From positions 186,001 to 250,000 of the forward strand of contig JAEZLR010000006.1 of assembly GCA_023415205.1 (NCBI GenBank): a stretch of DNA of 64,000 bases, read 5' to 3'. A program made the position numbers and the translations under genes. The notes beneath the pieces were generated by a model. It searched no databases. It was given only the letters and a program-made list of their open reading frames with translations, and was not told the DNA's origin. Positions 25,147 to 33,175 of this stretch are shown piece by piece; the first letter of the stretch is position 1; each line of letters starts with the position of its first letter. Source of the stretch: Bacillota bacterium. Lineage in GTDB: Bacteria; Bacillota; Clostridia; DSM-8532.

Positions 25147-26454
25147 ATGGCAGAAAAAAGGAAGGTAGCGTTTATCACCCTCGGCTGTAAAGTTAATGCG
25201 GCGGAAACAGAAGGAATGAAGAGGTTGTTTCAAAAGGCGGGCTATGAAATTGTTTCCGAAAGTGAATACGCCGATGCCTATATAATCAATACCTGTACGG
25301 TTACCAGTATGAGTGACAAAAAGTCGCGGCAGATGCTCCGTCGTGCCCACAGCATGAATCCCCAGGCCATCATCGCAGCGGTGGGATGCTTTGCACAGGT
25401 TTCCCCGGATGAAGCCGCCAAAATTGAAGGTGTTAATCTTGTGGTTGGAAACAATAGAAAGCATCAGATTGTCGAGCTTGTAGAAAATGTGCAGGATAAC
25501 GAACCCGTCAGGCTGGTCAATGAAAGGAAAAGCCTATCGGAATTTGAAGAGCTACCTGTAGAAACCTTTGAAGGCCACACACGTGCGTTTTTAAAAATTC
25601 AGGACGGTTGTGACCAGTTTTGCTCCTACTGTATCATACCCTATGCTCGGGGTCCGGTGAGAAGCCGGAACTTGGGGGATGTGCTCCATGAGGCCAGGGG
25701 CTTTGCCCAAAGAGGATACAAGGAAGTGGTTCTTACCGGAATTCATTTAACCTCCTATGGGGATGATCATAAGGGAACCGGGCTGGCTCACCTTATACGA
25801 GAGATTCATGCCATAGAAGGTATTGAAAGAATTCGCCTGGGCTCATTGGAGCCCCTCTTCCTGACTATGGATTTTATACAGGGCATAAAGAGCCTTCCGA
25901 AGCTTTGTCCCCATTTTCATATTTCTCTCCAAAGTGGTTGTGAAAAGACCTTAAAAAGAATGAACCGAAAATATACGCCGGAGGATTACCGAAACATCGC
26001 CAAGGCCTTGAGAGAGCACCTTTCCGATGTGACCCTTACCACCGACATCATGGTGGGCTTCCCGGGTGAAACCCAAGAGGATTTCATGGAATCCTATAGG
26101 TTCTGTGAGGAAATGAATTTCCTATGGGCTCATGTATTTAAGTACTCCCCTCGAAAGGGCACTCCGGCGGCTCGCTATCCTGATCAGGTGGATGCTACGG
26201 TTAAGGAACAAAGAAGTAGACAAATGATCTCTCTAGCCGAAAAGCAACGCAAAAAGATATTCAGCCAATTCTTAGGGCAGGAAATGCCCATCCTGCTTGA
26301 ACAACCCATTAAAGACAGCCAGAATGACATGGAGGGGCTTACTGCCAATTATATTCCAGTGGCTGTAGAGGTTGAAAACCGAAATTCCGGGGAAATAATA
26401 GACATCAGGCTTATGTCTGTTGAAGGGGAACGAATGAGGGGAAGCGTGGTCTAA
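25147..26454 (+). CDS. mtaB: tRNA (N6-L-threonylcarbamoyladenosine(37)-C2)-methylthiotransferase MtaB
   Basis: The product has 435 residues. FITLGCKVNAAETEG, INTCTVTSMSDKKS and VGCFAQ supply the three N-terminal cysteines of the UPF0004 domain. GCDQFCSYCIIPYARGPVRS near residue 155 is the radical SAM CxxxCxxC motif, and a TRAM-like domain ends the protein (about 375-435). The GCKVN start separates MtaB from MiaB, which has GCQMN. The enzyme adds the methylthio group to ct6A/t6A37 of tRNAs reading ANN codons, using two [4Fe-4S] clusters. Single gene; the reading frame starts at ATG 25147 after GGGAAGTGAG. Confidence 0.93.
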   Translation: MAEKRKVAFITLGCKVNAAETEGMKRLFQKAGYEIVSESEYADAYIINTCTVTSMSDKKSRQMLRRAHSMNPQAIIAAVGCFAQVSPDEAAKIEGVNLVVGNNRKHQIVELVENVQDNEPVRLVNERKSLSEFEELPVETFEGHTRAFLKIQDGCDQFCSYCIIPYARGPVRSRNLGDVLHEARGFAQRGYKEVVLTGIHLTSYGDDHKGTGLAHLIREIHAIEGIERIRLGSLEPLFLTMDFIQGIKSLPKLCPHFHISLQSGCEKTLKRMNRKYTPEDYRNIAKALREHLSDVTLTTDIMVGFPGETQEDFMESYRFCEEMNFLWAHVFKYSPRKGTPAARYPDQVDATVKEQRSRQMISLAEKQRKKIFSQFLGQEMPILLEQPIKDSQNDMEGLTANYIPVAVEVENRNSGEIIDIRLMSVEGERMRGSVV

Positions 26455-26574
26455 TCTTACAATGTGGTTTCTGTTTTGTGTCATAACTTGATTTAATGCC
26501 CTTTATATATTAATATAATGATAAACAAAAAGTATTATAGGATTAAGTCGGATAGAGGAAGCTGGTGATTGTTA

Positions 26575-26823
26575 ATGTATTCTGGGACAATGAAATTTGA
26601 CTTTAATAATGACAAGACCAACCAAACCCGGGAAATCATCCAAAAGGTGTACGAGGCGCTGAACGAAAAGGGCTATAACCCGATTAGCCAAATTGTTGGC
26701 TATATTATGTCAGGCGATCCTACCTACATCACCAGTCATAATAATGCCAGAAGCCTGATCAGAAGGTTGGAGCGGGATGAGATTTTAGAAGAGCTCGTCA
26801 AATTTTATTTAAGTGAAAACTAA
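26575..26823 (+). CDS. IreB family regulatory phosphoprotein (UPF0297)
   Basis: The product has 82 residues from ATG 26575, with GGTG seven bases upstream; a TTG at 26569 would add only two residues. TMKFDFNNDKTNQTREI with its conserved Thr residues, followed by YEALNEKGYNPISQIVGYIM and SGDPTYITSHNNAR, is nearly diagnostic of the YrzL/IreB family. In Enterococcus IreB is phosphorylated by the kinase IreK and controls cephalosporin resistance; in most Bacillota the gene stands before alaS/yqgF-type genes. Here it stands alone with a strong terminator after it. Confidence 0.9.
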   Translation: MYSGTMKFDFNNDKTNQTREIIQKVYEALNEKGYNPISQIVGYIMSGDPTYITSHNNARSLIRRLERDEILEELVKFYLSEN

Positions 26824-26840
26824 GAAAATGTAAGTCTTAT

Positions 26841-26867
26841 AAAACCCGCTAAACAAGCGGGTTTTCT
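26841..26867 (+). terminator. Intrinsic terminator after the IreB-type gene
   Basis: CCCGC, a 7-base loop TAAACAA, GCGGG, then TTTTCTT. The stem is flanked by AAAA on the left, so it may also act in reverse. Confidence 0.8.
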
Positions 26868-26976
26868 TATGACTGAGTTTATCTGGCAGACCTTATTTGC
26901 GTTTTGGATATAAAGCTTACCTTTAAAGGATAAATTTAAGAGACTTATCTTTTGATAATTAGGGAAAGGGAGCAAG

Positions 26977-27927
26977 ATGGAATACAGGGAGCTCGGACGC
27001 ACGGGTATTATGGTGTCAAGGCTATGCTTCGGTGGTCTGGTTATTGGCCCGCTTCAGAAGAATCTGAGTGTGGAAGAAGGGGCAGAGATTATTGCTGAAG
27101 CACTTCGCCTAGGTGTTAACTTTATAGATACTGCCGATCTTTATGAAACCTACGGCCCTATTCGACGTGCCATGGAACTGACAGGCCTTCGCCCCGTCAT
27201 TGCTTCAAAGTCCTACGCCTATTCCCGGGAAGATGCAAAAAGAACGGTGGATAAGGCCCTGACATCACTTAAGCTGGACAGCTTGGACCTCTTTCTCATG
27301 CATGAGCAGGAAAGTGAGCATACCCTTCGTGGTCACTGGGAAGCCTTGGAATACTATCTTGAGCTTAAGCAGCAGGGTGTTCTTAAGGCGGTGGGGCTCT
27401 CAACCCATCATATTGCCGCTGTCCAGGCCTCACTGAATATGCCTGAAATTGAAGTCATTCACCCGATTACCAACAAAGCCGGGCTGGGGATATGTGACGG
27501 AAGTATGGAACAGATGCTTTTGGCTCTGGAGCAAGCGTACCATAAAGGAAAGGCTATTTATGGGATGAAGCCCTTTGGAGGCGGAAATCTGCTTCATTCC
27601 TTTAAAGAGTGTCTGGAGTATGTCGCCTCCATTCCATTTCTCCACTCCATCGCCGTGGGCATGCAGAGCCTGGAGGAGGTTCGGATGAATGTCGCTTTGT
27701 TTAATGATTTGCAGCATGCCGGAGAGCTTGTGGGGGATTATCAACCCGAAAACAAAAAGGCTCTTCATGTGGATTTCTGGTGTGAGGGCTGCGGTAAATG
27801 TCAGGAGCGCTGTAAACAGCAAGCCCTGGTTTTAAAAGAAGGAAAGCTGGTCATCAAAGCGGACAGGTGTGTCTTGTGCGGCTATTGTGCAAGCTCATGT
27901 CCCGTCTTTGCACTTAAGGTTTACTAA
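26977..27927 (+). CDS. Aldo/keto reductase with C-terminal 2[4Fe-4S] ferredoxin domain
   Basis: The product has 316 residues. The N-terminus, MEYRELGRTGIMVSRLCFGG, and NFIDTADLYETYG near residue 48 (catalytic Asp and Tyr), KSYAYS near 75 and DLFLMHEQ near 109 (with the catalytic His) define the AKR barrel. The last 60 residues carry CEGCGKCQERCKQQ and CVLCGYCASSCPV, two ferredoxin-type clusters. This fused form is common in anaerobes and probably uses ferredoxin or passes electrons through the clusters as well as, or in place of, NAD(P)H. The substrate is unknown. Single gene, followed by an independent riboswitch unit. Confidence 0.88.
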   Translation: MEYRELGRTGIMVSRLCFGGLVIGPLQKNLSVEEGAEIIAEALRLGVNFIDTADLYETYGPIRRAMELTGLRPVIASKSYAYSREDAKRTVDKALTSLKLDSLDLFLMHEQESEHTLRGHWEALEYYLELKQQGVLKAVGLSTHHIAAVQASLNMPEIEVIHPITNKAGLGICDGSMEQMLLALEQAYHKGKAIYGMKPFGGGNLLHSFKECLEYVASIPFLHSIAVGMQSLEEVRMNVALFNDLQHAGELVGDYQPENKKALHVDFWCEGCGKCQERCKQQALVLKEGKLVIKADRCVLCGYCASSCPVFALKVY

Positions 27928-27937
27928 AAGTCTCCTC

Positions 27938-27965
27938 TTGACAATTACCTTAGCAGATGTATAAT
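27938..27965 (+). promoter_or_regulatory. SigA-type promoter of the FMN riboswitch-ribU unit
   Basis: TTGACA (27938-27943), a 16-base spacer and TATAAT (27960-27965), both boxes perfect, stand 22 bases before the riboswitch aptamer. Confidence 0.8.
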
Positions 27966-27987
27966 AGCATTAATTGAATACAATACA

Positions 27988-28109
27988 ATCTTCAGGGCAG
28001 GGTGCGATTCCCTACCGGCGGTAATGTGGTTAAGTCCATTAGCCCGCGAGCGAAAGCAGATCTGGTGAGATTCCGGAGCCGACAGTAAAGTCTGGATGAA
28101 AGAAGATGA
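27988..28109 (+). promoter_or_regulatory. FMN riboswitch (RFN element)
   Basis: The conserved RFN core is directly readable: ATCTTCAGGGCAGGGTG at the 5' end, CCTACCGGCGGTAAT, AGCCCGCGAGC, then AGATCTGGTGAGATTCCGGA (in part), GCCGACAGTAAAGTC and the closing GGATGAAAGAAGAT. The order and pairing match the six-stem FMN aptamer. A terminator hairpin follows, then ribU. FMN binding should favour termination and reduce riboflavin uptake. Confidence 0.95.
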
Positions 28110-28129
28110 TAACGTTAGGACTATTTTCG

Positions 28130-28160
28130 TTCCCCTGAGATTGCTTTGGGGAATTTTTTA
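28130..28160 (+). terminator. Riboswitch expression-platform terminator
   Basis: TTCCCC (about 28,130-28,135) and GGGGAA (28,147-28,152), with a 12-base loop, then TTTTTT. It lies 20 bases after the FMN aptamer and before ribU, as expected for transcriptional control. Confidence 0.85.
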
Positions 28161-28226
28161 TGCATTTTTTAAGCATCTAGTCTCAGGTTGTATTGTAAAA
28201 ACAAATTTAAAGGAGTGTTTGTTTTT

Positions 28227-28763
28227 ATGAAGATCGGGGTCAGAAAAATGTGTACCATGGCTGTTCTAGCCGCATTATCCTTGGTTCTTATGCTGCTTAT
28301 CCGCTTTCCGATTTTCCCCGCAGCCCCATGGCTTGAATACGAGCCGGCCAATATCCCTATTCTAATAGGAGGATTCATCTATGGCCCTGCCGCCGGGATT
28401 ATTATCACCCTTATTGCAGCTTTGATTCAAGCCTTGACAGTGAGTGCATCCTCTGGAGTGATTGGTTTTATAATGCATGTCATTGCCACAGGAACCTTGG
28501 TGACAGTATCCTCCGTCTATTATAAATATCACAAAACCCATAAAGGCGCTTTTATTGCCTTGCTCCTCGGCTGCCTCTCAATGACTGCGATCATGATTCC
28601 TACCAATCTCATTATATCCGTTAATTTCTGGGGCTTGAGCCTTGAGTCCGTTAAGGCCAGTATTATTCCCATACTCATTCCATTTAATCTTATTAAATCC
28701 GGAACGAATGCTCTGATTGTATTTTTAACCTACAAGACGATTCGTAAGGTCATAAAAGACTAA
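28227..28763 (+). CDS. ribU: Riboflavin transporter RibU (ECF transporter S component)
   Basis: The protein has 178 residues from ATG 28227, with AAAGGAG about 11 bases upstream; an ATG at 28188 lies before that site. RKMCTMAVLAALSLVLMLL is followed by RFPIFP and LEYEPANIPILIGGFIYGP, and the NxxxSG-like stretch LNLI is replaced by IPTNLIIS, all within the RibU family pattern. Five to six membrane helices are visible. As an S component it binds riboflavin and works with the shared EcfAAT module, which is not in the window. Control by the FMN riboswitch directly upstream confirms the call. Confidence 0.93.
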   Translation: MKIGVRKMCTMAVLAALSLVLMLLIRFPIFPAAPWLEYEPANIPILIGGFIYGPAAGIIITLIAALIQALTVSASSGVIGFIMHVIATGTLVTVSSVYYKYHKTHKGAFIALLLGCLSMTAIMIPTNLIISVNFWGLSLESVKASIIPILIPFNLIKSGTNALIVFLTYKTIRKVIKD

Positions 28764-28771
28764 GAGTTTAT

Positions 28772-28808
28772 AGGGGGGAGGGATCCAGCGTAATCCCTCT
28801 CCTTTTTT
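28772..28808 (+). terminator. Intrinsic terminator of ribU
   Basis: GGGGGGAGGGAT (from about 28,773) and ATCCCTCTCC, with a short loop, followed by TTTTTTA. It ends 11 to 45 bases after the ribU stop. Confidence 0.8.
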
Positions 28809-28904
28809 ATTTTGGCAAGAATTATTATGTCTCCCTTAGAAGGGTATAGATATCTCTTTCAATGTAAAAAATATGTGATACCAAGGATTGTGCCATATAC
28901 CACC

Positions 28905-28933
28905 TTTACATTTTAGCCCGCTTCATGTATGCT
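28905..28933 (+). promoter_or_regulatory. Probable promoter of eno
   Basis: TTTACA (28905-28910), a 17-base spacer and TATGCT (28928-28933) stand 46 bases before the enolase start. Spacing is ideal; the -10 box is imperfect. Confidence 0.5.
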
Positions 28934-28979
28934 AATATGTGGTTATTAATTTAACAAACAATAGAAAGGAGTTTATTAT

Positions 28980-30299
28980 ATGAAACAATATCTCGAAATT
29001 GAAAGTGTATTTGCAAGAGAAATTCTTGACTCCCGCGGAAACCCCACAGTTGAAGTTGAAGTCATTGTTGAAGGCGGCTTTATTGGCCGTGCGGCTGTCC
29101 CTTCCGGAGCATCAACCGGTGCTTTTGAGGCTGTCGAATTGCGTGATGGCGATAAGGGTCGTTACCTTGGCAAGGGCGTACAAAAGGCTGTTGACAATGT
29201 CAATGATGTCATTGCCCCCGAAATCGTAGGTATGAATGTTTTCGACCAGATTCTTATTGACAAAACCATGATCGCTCTTGATGGAACACCCAACAAGAGT
29301 AAGCTTGGTGCCAACGCTATTCTGGGTGTTTCTTTGGCAACGGCAAAAGCAGCGGCTGAGTCTTTGGGCCTTTCTCTTTATCAGTACATTGGAGGAACCA
29401 ATTCTAAGACTCTGCCTGTTCCTATGATGAACATCATCAATGGCGGCAAGCACGCTGACAACTCTGTAACTGTTCAGGAATTCATGATCATGCCTGTAGG
29501 CGCTGAAAGCTTCAAGCAAGCCCTCCAATGGTGTGCAGAAATATTCCATAACTTAAAGAGCGTATTAAAGAGCAAGGGCTATTCCACCGCTGTAGGTGAC
29601 GAAGGTGGTTTTGCTCCTAACCTTAAGTCCGACGAAGAGGCTATTCAGGTAATCCTTGAAGCCGTTATCAAGGCTGGCTTTAAGCCCGGCGAACAGTTCC
29701 GCATTGCTATTGACGCCGCTGCTACTGAAATGTATGAAGAAGCAAAGGCTCATGGCAAGGAAGGTATGTACTACTGGTGGAAAACCGACAAGTGGATGAC
29801 CAAGGAAGAAATGGTTGGTTTCTGGGAAGATATGTGCAACAAGTATCCTATCATCTCCATTGAAGACGGTGTTTCCGAGGAAGACTGGGAAGCATGGAAG
29901 CTCCTTACCGATAAGCTCGGTAAGAAGGTTCAGCTTGTTGGTGACGACCTCTTTGTAACCAACACCGAGCGCCTCAAGAGAGGTATCGATATGGGTGTTG
30001 CCAACTCCATCCTCATCAAGGTTAACCAGATCGGTTCTCTCACCGAGACTCTTGAGGCTATTGAAATGGCCAACCGTGCCGGTTATACCGCTGTTACCTC
30101 TCACAGATCCGGTGAGACTGAGGATGCTACCATTGCTGATATCGCAGTAGCCACCAACTCCGGACAGATCAAGACCGGTGCGCCTTCAAGAACCGACCGT
30201 GTCGCCAAGTACAACCAGCTTCTCAGAATTGAAGAAGAGCTGGGTGAGGTGGCTGAATATCCCGGACTGGCTGCCTGGTTTAATCTGAAAAATAAGTAA
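28980..30299 (+). CDS. eno: Enolase (phosphopyruvate hydratase)
   Basis: The product has 439 residues. AREILDSRGNPTVEVEV at the start, SGASTGAFEAVELRDGD (phosphate-loop and His/Glu region), GDEGGFAPNL near residue 205 (general acid Glu), VQLVGDDLFVTN near 320 (metal Asp) and SHRSGETEDATIADIAVA near 375 with the preceding catalytic Lys in ILIKVNQIG are all intact. It converts 2-phosphoglycerate to phosphoenolpyruvate. The segment MYYWWKTDKWMTKEEMVGFW (residues about 262-281) is slightly longer than in Bacillus enolase. AAAGGAG precedes ATG 28980, and codon use is clearly biased towards a highly expressed set. Confidence 0.97.
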   Translation: MKQYLEIESVFAREILDSRGNPTVEVEVIVEGGFIGRAAVPSGASTGAFEAVELRDGDKGRYLGKGVQKAVDNVNDVIAPEIVGMNVFDQILIDKTMIALDGTPNKSKLGANAILGVSLATAKAAAESLGLSLYQYIGGTNSKTLPVPMMNIINGGKHADNSVTVQEFMIMPVGAESFKQALQWCAEIFHNLKSVLKSKGYSTAVGDEGGFAPNLKSDEEAIQVILEAVIKAGFKPGEQFRIAIDAAATEMYEEAKAHGKEGMYYWWKTDKWMTKEEMVGFWEDMCNKYPIISIEDGVSEEDWEAWKLLTDKLGKKVQLVGDDLFVTNTERLKRGIDMGVANSILIKVNQIGSLTETLEAIEMANRAGYTAVTSHRSGETEDATIADIAVATNSGQIKTGAPSRTDRVAKYNQLLRIEEELGEVAEYPGLAAWFNLKNK

Positions 30300-30313
30300 T
30301 TGACCGTTAATCC

Positions 30314-30350
30314 AAGACCGCGTACAATATATGTATGCGGTCTTTTTTTC
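30314..30350 (+). terminator. Intrinsic terminator of eno
   Basis: AAGACCGC and GCGGTCTT pair with a 13 to 15-base loop, followed by TTTTTC. Confidence 0.85.
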
Positions 30351-30434
30351 CAAAATTATTATTTTTTCGACGTCTCGGCTACTTCATAGTTCTAGCTCCA
30401 TTGATATTAACTTAATTAAAGGAGAAAATCGTTT

Positions 30435-31379
30435 ATGGCAGGTAAGAACTTGAAAGATTTAGCAGCTTCGCTAGGTTTCGAGAACAAGAACAATCGCTTT
30501 TTTGGTGATTATCAAGGCTACAGCATCACCTTAAGTGATAGCAACGAACAAAAAAATCTCATGATCGGGATAGCGCTCCCAGGAGATGATCCACGTACGA
30601 ATCAAATTGTGGAATTCATCGAAAAAAACAAAAAAGAGTACGGAATAGTGGAATACTCTATTCACCCCTCCCATGTGAGCATCTCGGTTCAGAATATAAA
30701 AGCTTTTGACGAAACTCTGACAAGACTTATGAATGATGCAATTAGGTTGATTCGGGAGCTGGGCATCCCAGGAAGTGAGGTATGCTGGTATTGTAACCTC
30801 ACAGGTGGAACAGAAAAGGTTCAGGTAAATGAAGCTGTTGTTTCCATGCATAATGGCTGCATTGAAAGCTTTAGCCAGAAAATCGAGCAGGCCTCTCAAG
30901 AGTTCCACAGTGAAAAGAAGAATTATGGCCGCGGGTTTATTGGAGCGCTCATTGGTGGTATTGTAGGGGCTATTCCATGGTTGATTGTCTACCTCGTTGG
31001 ATATGTCGTTGCGATTTTAGGCGTTCTTATTGGTTTTGCTTCTCAAAAAGGCTATGAGCTTATGGGTGGCAAGCCTGGTAAGGCTAAAGCATGGATAGTC
31101 CTTCTTATTGTTATTGTAGTCGTCTTTGGATCCCATTTTATTGGGGACACCATTGAGCTGAGTAATTATTTAAAAGATGAAGGCTTCACGGATTTCGTAT
31201 ACTCTGATGTAGTGGATTTTCATATTACCATGATTCAAGAAGATTCTGAGTACAGAGGAGTAATTTTAGGAAACCTGCTAAAAGGCTTATTGTTTGGTGG
31301 AGCAGGAGCTGTGGGTATTTTCCTTGGCCTTAAAAAAGAAGGCAAAGGAAACATTGCCACTTTAAAGCGGATAGCTTAA
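30435..31379 (+). CDS. Membrane protein of unknown function
   Basis: The protein has 314 residues from ATG 30435, with AAAGGAG upstream. The first 165 residues form a soluble domain with alternating strand-like segments and a CWYC motif (near residue 117) that could bind metal or be redox active. Then come hydrophobic segments at about 170-200 (Gly-rich, GRGFIGALIGGIVGAIPW), 220-235 and 278-300. The segment between the last two (SNYLKDEGFTDFVYSDVVD) is probably external or peripheral. I do not recognise the family. It has its own terminator and no operon partner. An RDD-like or chaperone-like role is not supported. Confidence 0.75.
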   Translation: MAGKNLKDLAASLGFENKNNRFFGDYQGYSITLSDSNEQKNLMIGIALPGDDPRTNQIVEFIEKNKKEYGIVEYSIHPSHVSISVQNIKAFDETLTRLMNDAIRLIRELGIPGSEVCWYCNLTGGTEKVQVNEAVVSMHNGCIESFSQKIEQASQEFHSEKKNYGRGFIGALIGGIVGAIPWLIVYLVGYVVAILGVLIGFASQKGYELMGGKPGKAKAWIVLLIVIVVVFGSHFIGDTIELSNYLKDEGFTDFVYSDVVDFHITMIQEDSEYRGVILGNLLKGLLFGGAGAVGIFLGLKKEGKGNIATLKRIA

Positions 31380-31430
31380 AGTGCATAACCATTAACCCAT
31401 GAAATGGATCGCATATTAAGGATTGAATTT

Positions 31431-31466
31431 AAAAGGATGCTGGCAATAGGCTGGCATCCTTTTTTA
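31431..31466 (+). terminator. Intrinsic terminator after the unknown membrane protein
   Basis: AAAAGGATGC and GCATCCTTTT pair around TGGCAATAGGCTG (an inner GCC-type pairing is possible), with a terminal T run and then ACG. Confidence 0.8.
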
Positions 31467-31835
31467 CGTCATTTTATAGATTTTGGGCTCTTTTGGTTTG
31501 AATAAGGTAAAATTAACTAGAGGTAAAAATTAAATGTTGATATCCTATAGGTGAACACTCTTTAAAATAGCGTGTTATGACAATTTTATAAGAGACTGTT
31601 CTATGAACAAGGCCTAAGAAACTAATCTATAATCAAGAGGATATCTGATAGACTGAGAAGCTTTTTCGCAAGTGGACAATAAACGAGAGATCCGGATTAC
31701 AATATGAATAGAAAGTAGGGCTTCTCAATATGTGAAATGCTAGGTTAAATTTGCATGAACAAATACTATTAAGTAGTAGGAAAAATAAAAATAGTTTAGC
31801 TATCAGAAAATTGATTAGAAGCTAGAGTCTTGGTC
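31467..31835. other. Gene-free stretch of about 370 bases
   Basis: No convincing coding frame on either strand. The only structure I see is an 8-bp inverted repeat, TGAGAAGC (31,654-31,661) and GCTTCTCA (31,720-31,727), separated by 58 bases. It lies between convergent genes. No promoter or known RNA family is recognised. Confidence 0.5.
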
Positions 31836-32201
31836 TTAACGCCCCAGGTCTTTCCAATGTTCCAGGGCTTCACTGACCTCCATCAAAGCGTTGCTTTTAT
31901 CCTTGGTCTTAATCGCTCCTTTCAAGCGTGCCACGTTGGTATCGAAAGAATTGATTTCATCTCGTTCAGAACTGAACTGAACACGTTGAACGATAGTCTT
32001 CCACGCATGTTCAAGTTCCTTCGTTTTCTTTTGAACCTCTTCCCATTGATCCGTCAGGATATCCTCTGAAATGCTTTGAATAAGTAGAGGAATATTATCC
32101 TTATGGCCTAAGGGTCTTTTTAATAAATCACCACTTAGCATAACGCAGACGAATAGGACTAAGCTTACAATGGGAACTGCTGCAACCATAAGCTTTCTCA
32201 T
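31836..32201 (-). CDS. DUF4363 family protein
   Basis: The product has 121 residues with a GGAGGG site before the ATG. A single N-terminal membrane segment or signal (residues about 4-24) is followed by an external helical domain with IPLLIQSISEDILTDQWEE, an ALMEVSEALEHWKDLGR end and regularly spaced hydrophobics. This is the DUF4363 pattern. Family members commonly follow a DUF421 gene, as here (18 bases upstream), which suggests one membrane complex. Function unknown. Confidence 0.8.
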   Translation of the reverse strand: MRKLMVAAVPIVSLVLFVCVMLSGDLLKRPLGHKDNIPLLIQSISEDILTDQWEEVQKKTKELEHAWKTIVQRVQFSSERDEINSFDTNVARLKGAIKTKDKSNALMEVSEALEHWKDLGR

Positions 32202-32219
32202 GTCGATAACCCTCCGTTC

Positions 32220-32948
32220 TTAGTAAGGTCCCTTAAAATCACCGATATCGATTGGCTTGGATAGATGATCCTCATATTTATCAATATAAAGATTGCCGCC
32301 TGGATTGAGAGTCACTAAAAAAACCTCTGAGAGGTTATAAATGCCCTGTAGCTTCAATTCATTCATTAACCAGGCTTTATCCTTACCAAGCTGTCGGAGG
32401 TTTTCTTCCACCAGAATACCATCATAGACCAGTTCAGTGCTGATACCTGAATCCTGAACCGTAATATTCATATCCTTAGGGGTCACGGGCTGAAATTCGG
32501 GTTTTTTAAGAATGGATAACTGACCGTTGGGCTCAATTATAGCAAATTCAACCTGATTGGGATCGAAGACGCCTTGGTTCCTTAAAAGGCCCAGGATATC
32601 GGAGGCTCTATACTTGGCCTTCTTCAAGACCTTTTCCATAATCTTTCCGTTCATGATAACAATGACCGGTTCACCTTCCAGGAATTTAGCTGCATAGTGC
32701 CATTTCATGGTGATGAGCTCCATGAGATAACCCAAGCCTGCCCACGTGAGCAAACCAACCCAATGGGGCCAGGCTCTACTGGATAAATCGGTGGTCAAAG
32801 AAGCAGCAATTGAACCGATGGTGATGCCCAGTACATAATCAAAAAAGGTTAATTGGCTAAGTTGTTCCTTCCCTATGATCCGAGTGAATATAAGAAGTGA
32901 GAAAAAGCCAATGATTGAGCGAACGAATACCACCAGACCTTCATTCAA
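32220..32948 (-). CDS. DUF421 (YetF/YcaP-like) membrane protein
   Basis: The protein has 242 residues from a TTG at 32948, with AGAGGTG about 10 bases upstream; no ATG is available in frame. Three membrane helices come first, including LTFFDYVLGITIGSIAASL, the family's best conserved segment. A cytoplasmic domain follows with EGEPVIVIMNGKIMEK, DILGLLRNQGVFDPNQVEFAIIEPNG (in part) and a C-terminal duplicated beta-rich part ending in LYIDKYEDH. In Bacillus, YetF-type proteins associate with the spore or cell membrane and carry DUF421 duplications; the role is poorly defined. It forms an operon with the DUF4363 gene. Confidence 0.88.
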   Translation of the reverse strand: MNEGLVVFVRSIIGFFSLLIFTRIIGKEQLSQLTFFDYVLGITIGSIAASLTTDLSSRAWPHWVGLLTWAGLGYLMELITMKWHYAAKFLEGEPVIVIMNGKIMEKVLKKAKYRASDILGLLRNQGVFDPNQVEFAIIEPNGQLSILKKPEFQPVTPKDMNITVQDSGISTELVYDGILVEENLRQLGKDKAWLMNELKLQGIYNLSEVFLVTLNPGGNLYIDKYEDHLSKPIDIGDFKGPY

Positions 32949-33175
32949 AACGCCAACACCTCTTTAAGTCAATATCCAAAATATTGTTTGGAGCAAGTAG
33001 GCGCTTTATACATAAGGTGCTGTAAAAGTCCATTCAGTTACCTCAATGATGACTTCTTTACCACTTGCCATCTGTGCTATAAGCTGAATGAAGAATTGCT
33101 ACTTTTTGGGCTTCTGTATTTTTTTCTCACGCATATAGTTGAAACTGGATAGTGTGAGAGACAGGCAAAAATAAG

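Noticed and set aside
29112..30104. Long antisense open frames opposite eno
   Set aside because: They mirror the strongly biased codons of eno, have no ribosome sites and resemble no family.
32949..33175. Remnant of a coding gene on the minus strand
   Set aside because: About 30 codons are open near 33,012-33,104 (ending in a WTFTAPYV-like peptide), but a stop lies just upstream, there is no ribosome site, and I recognise no family.
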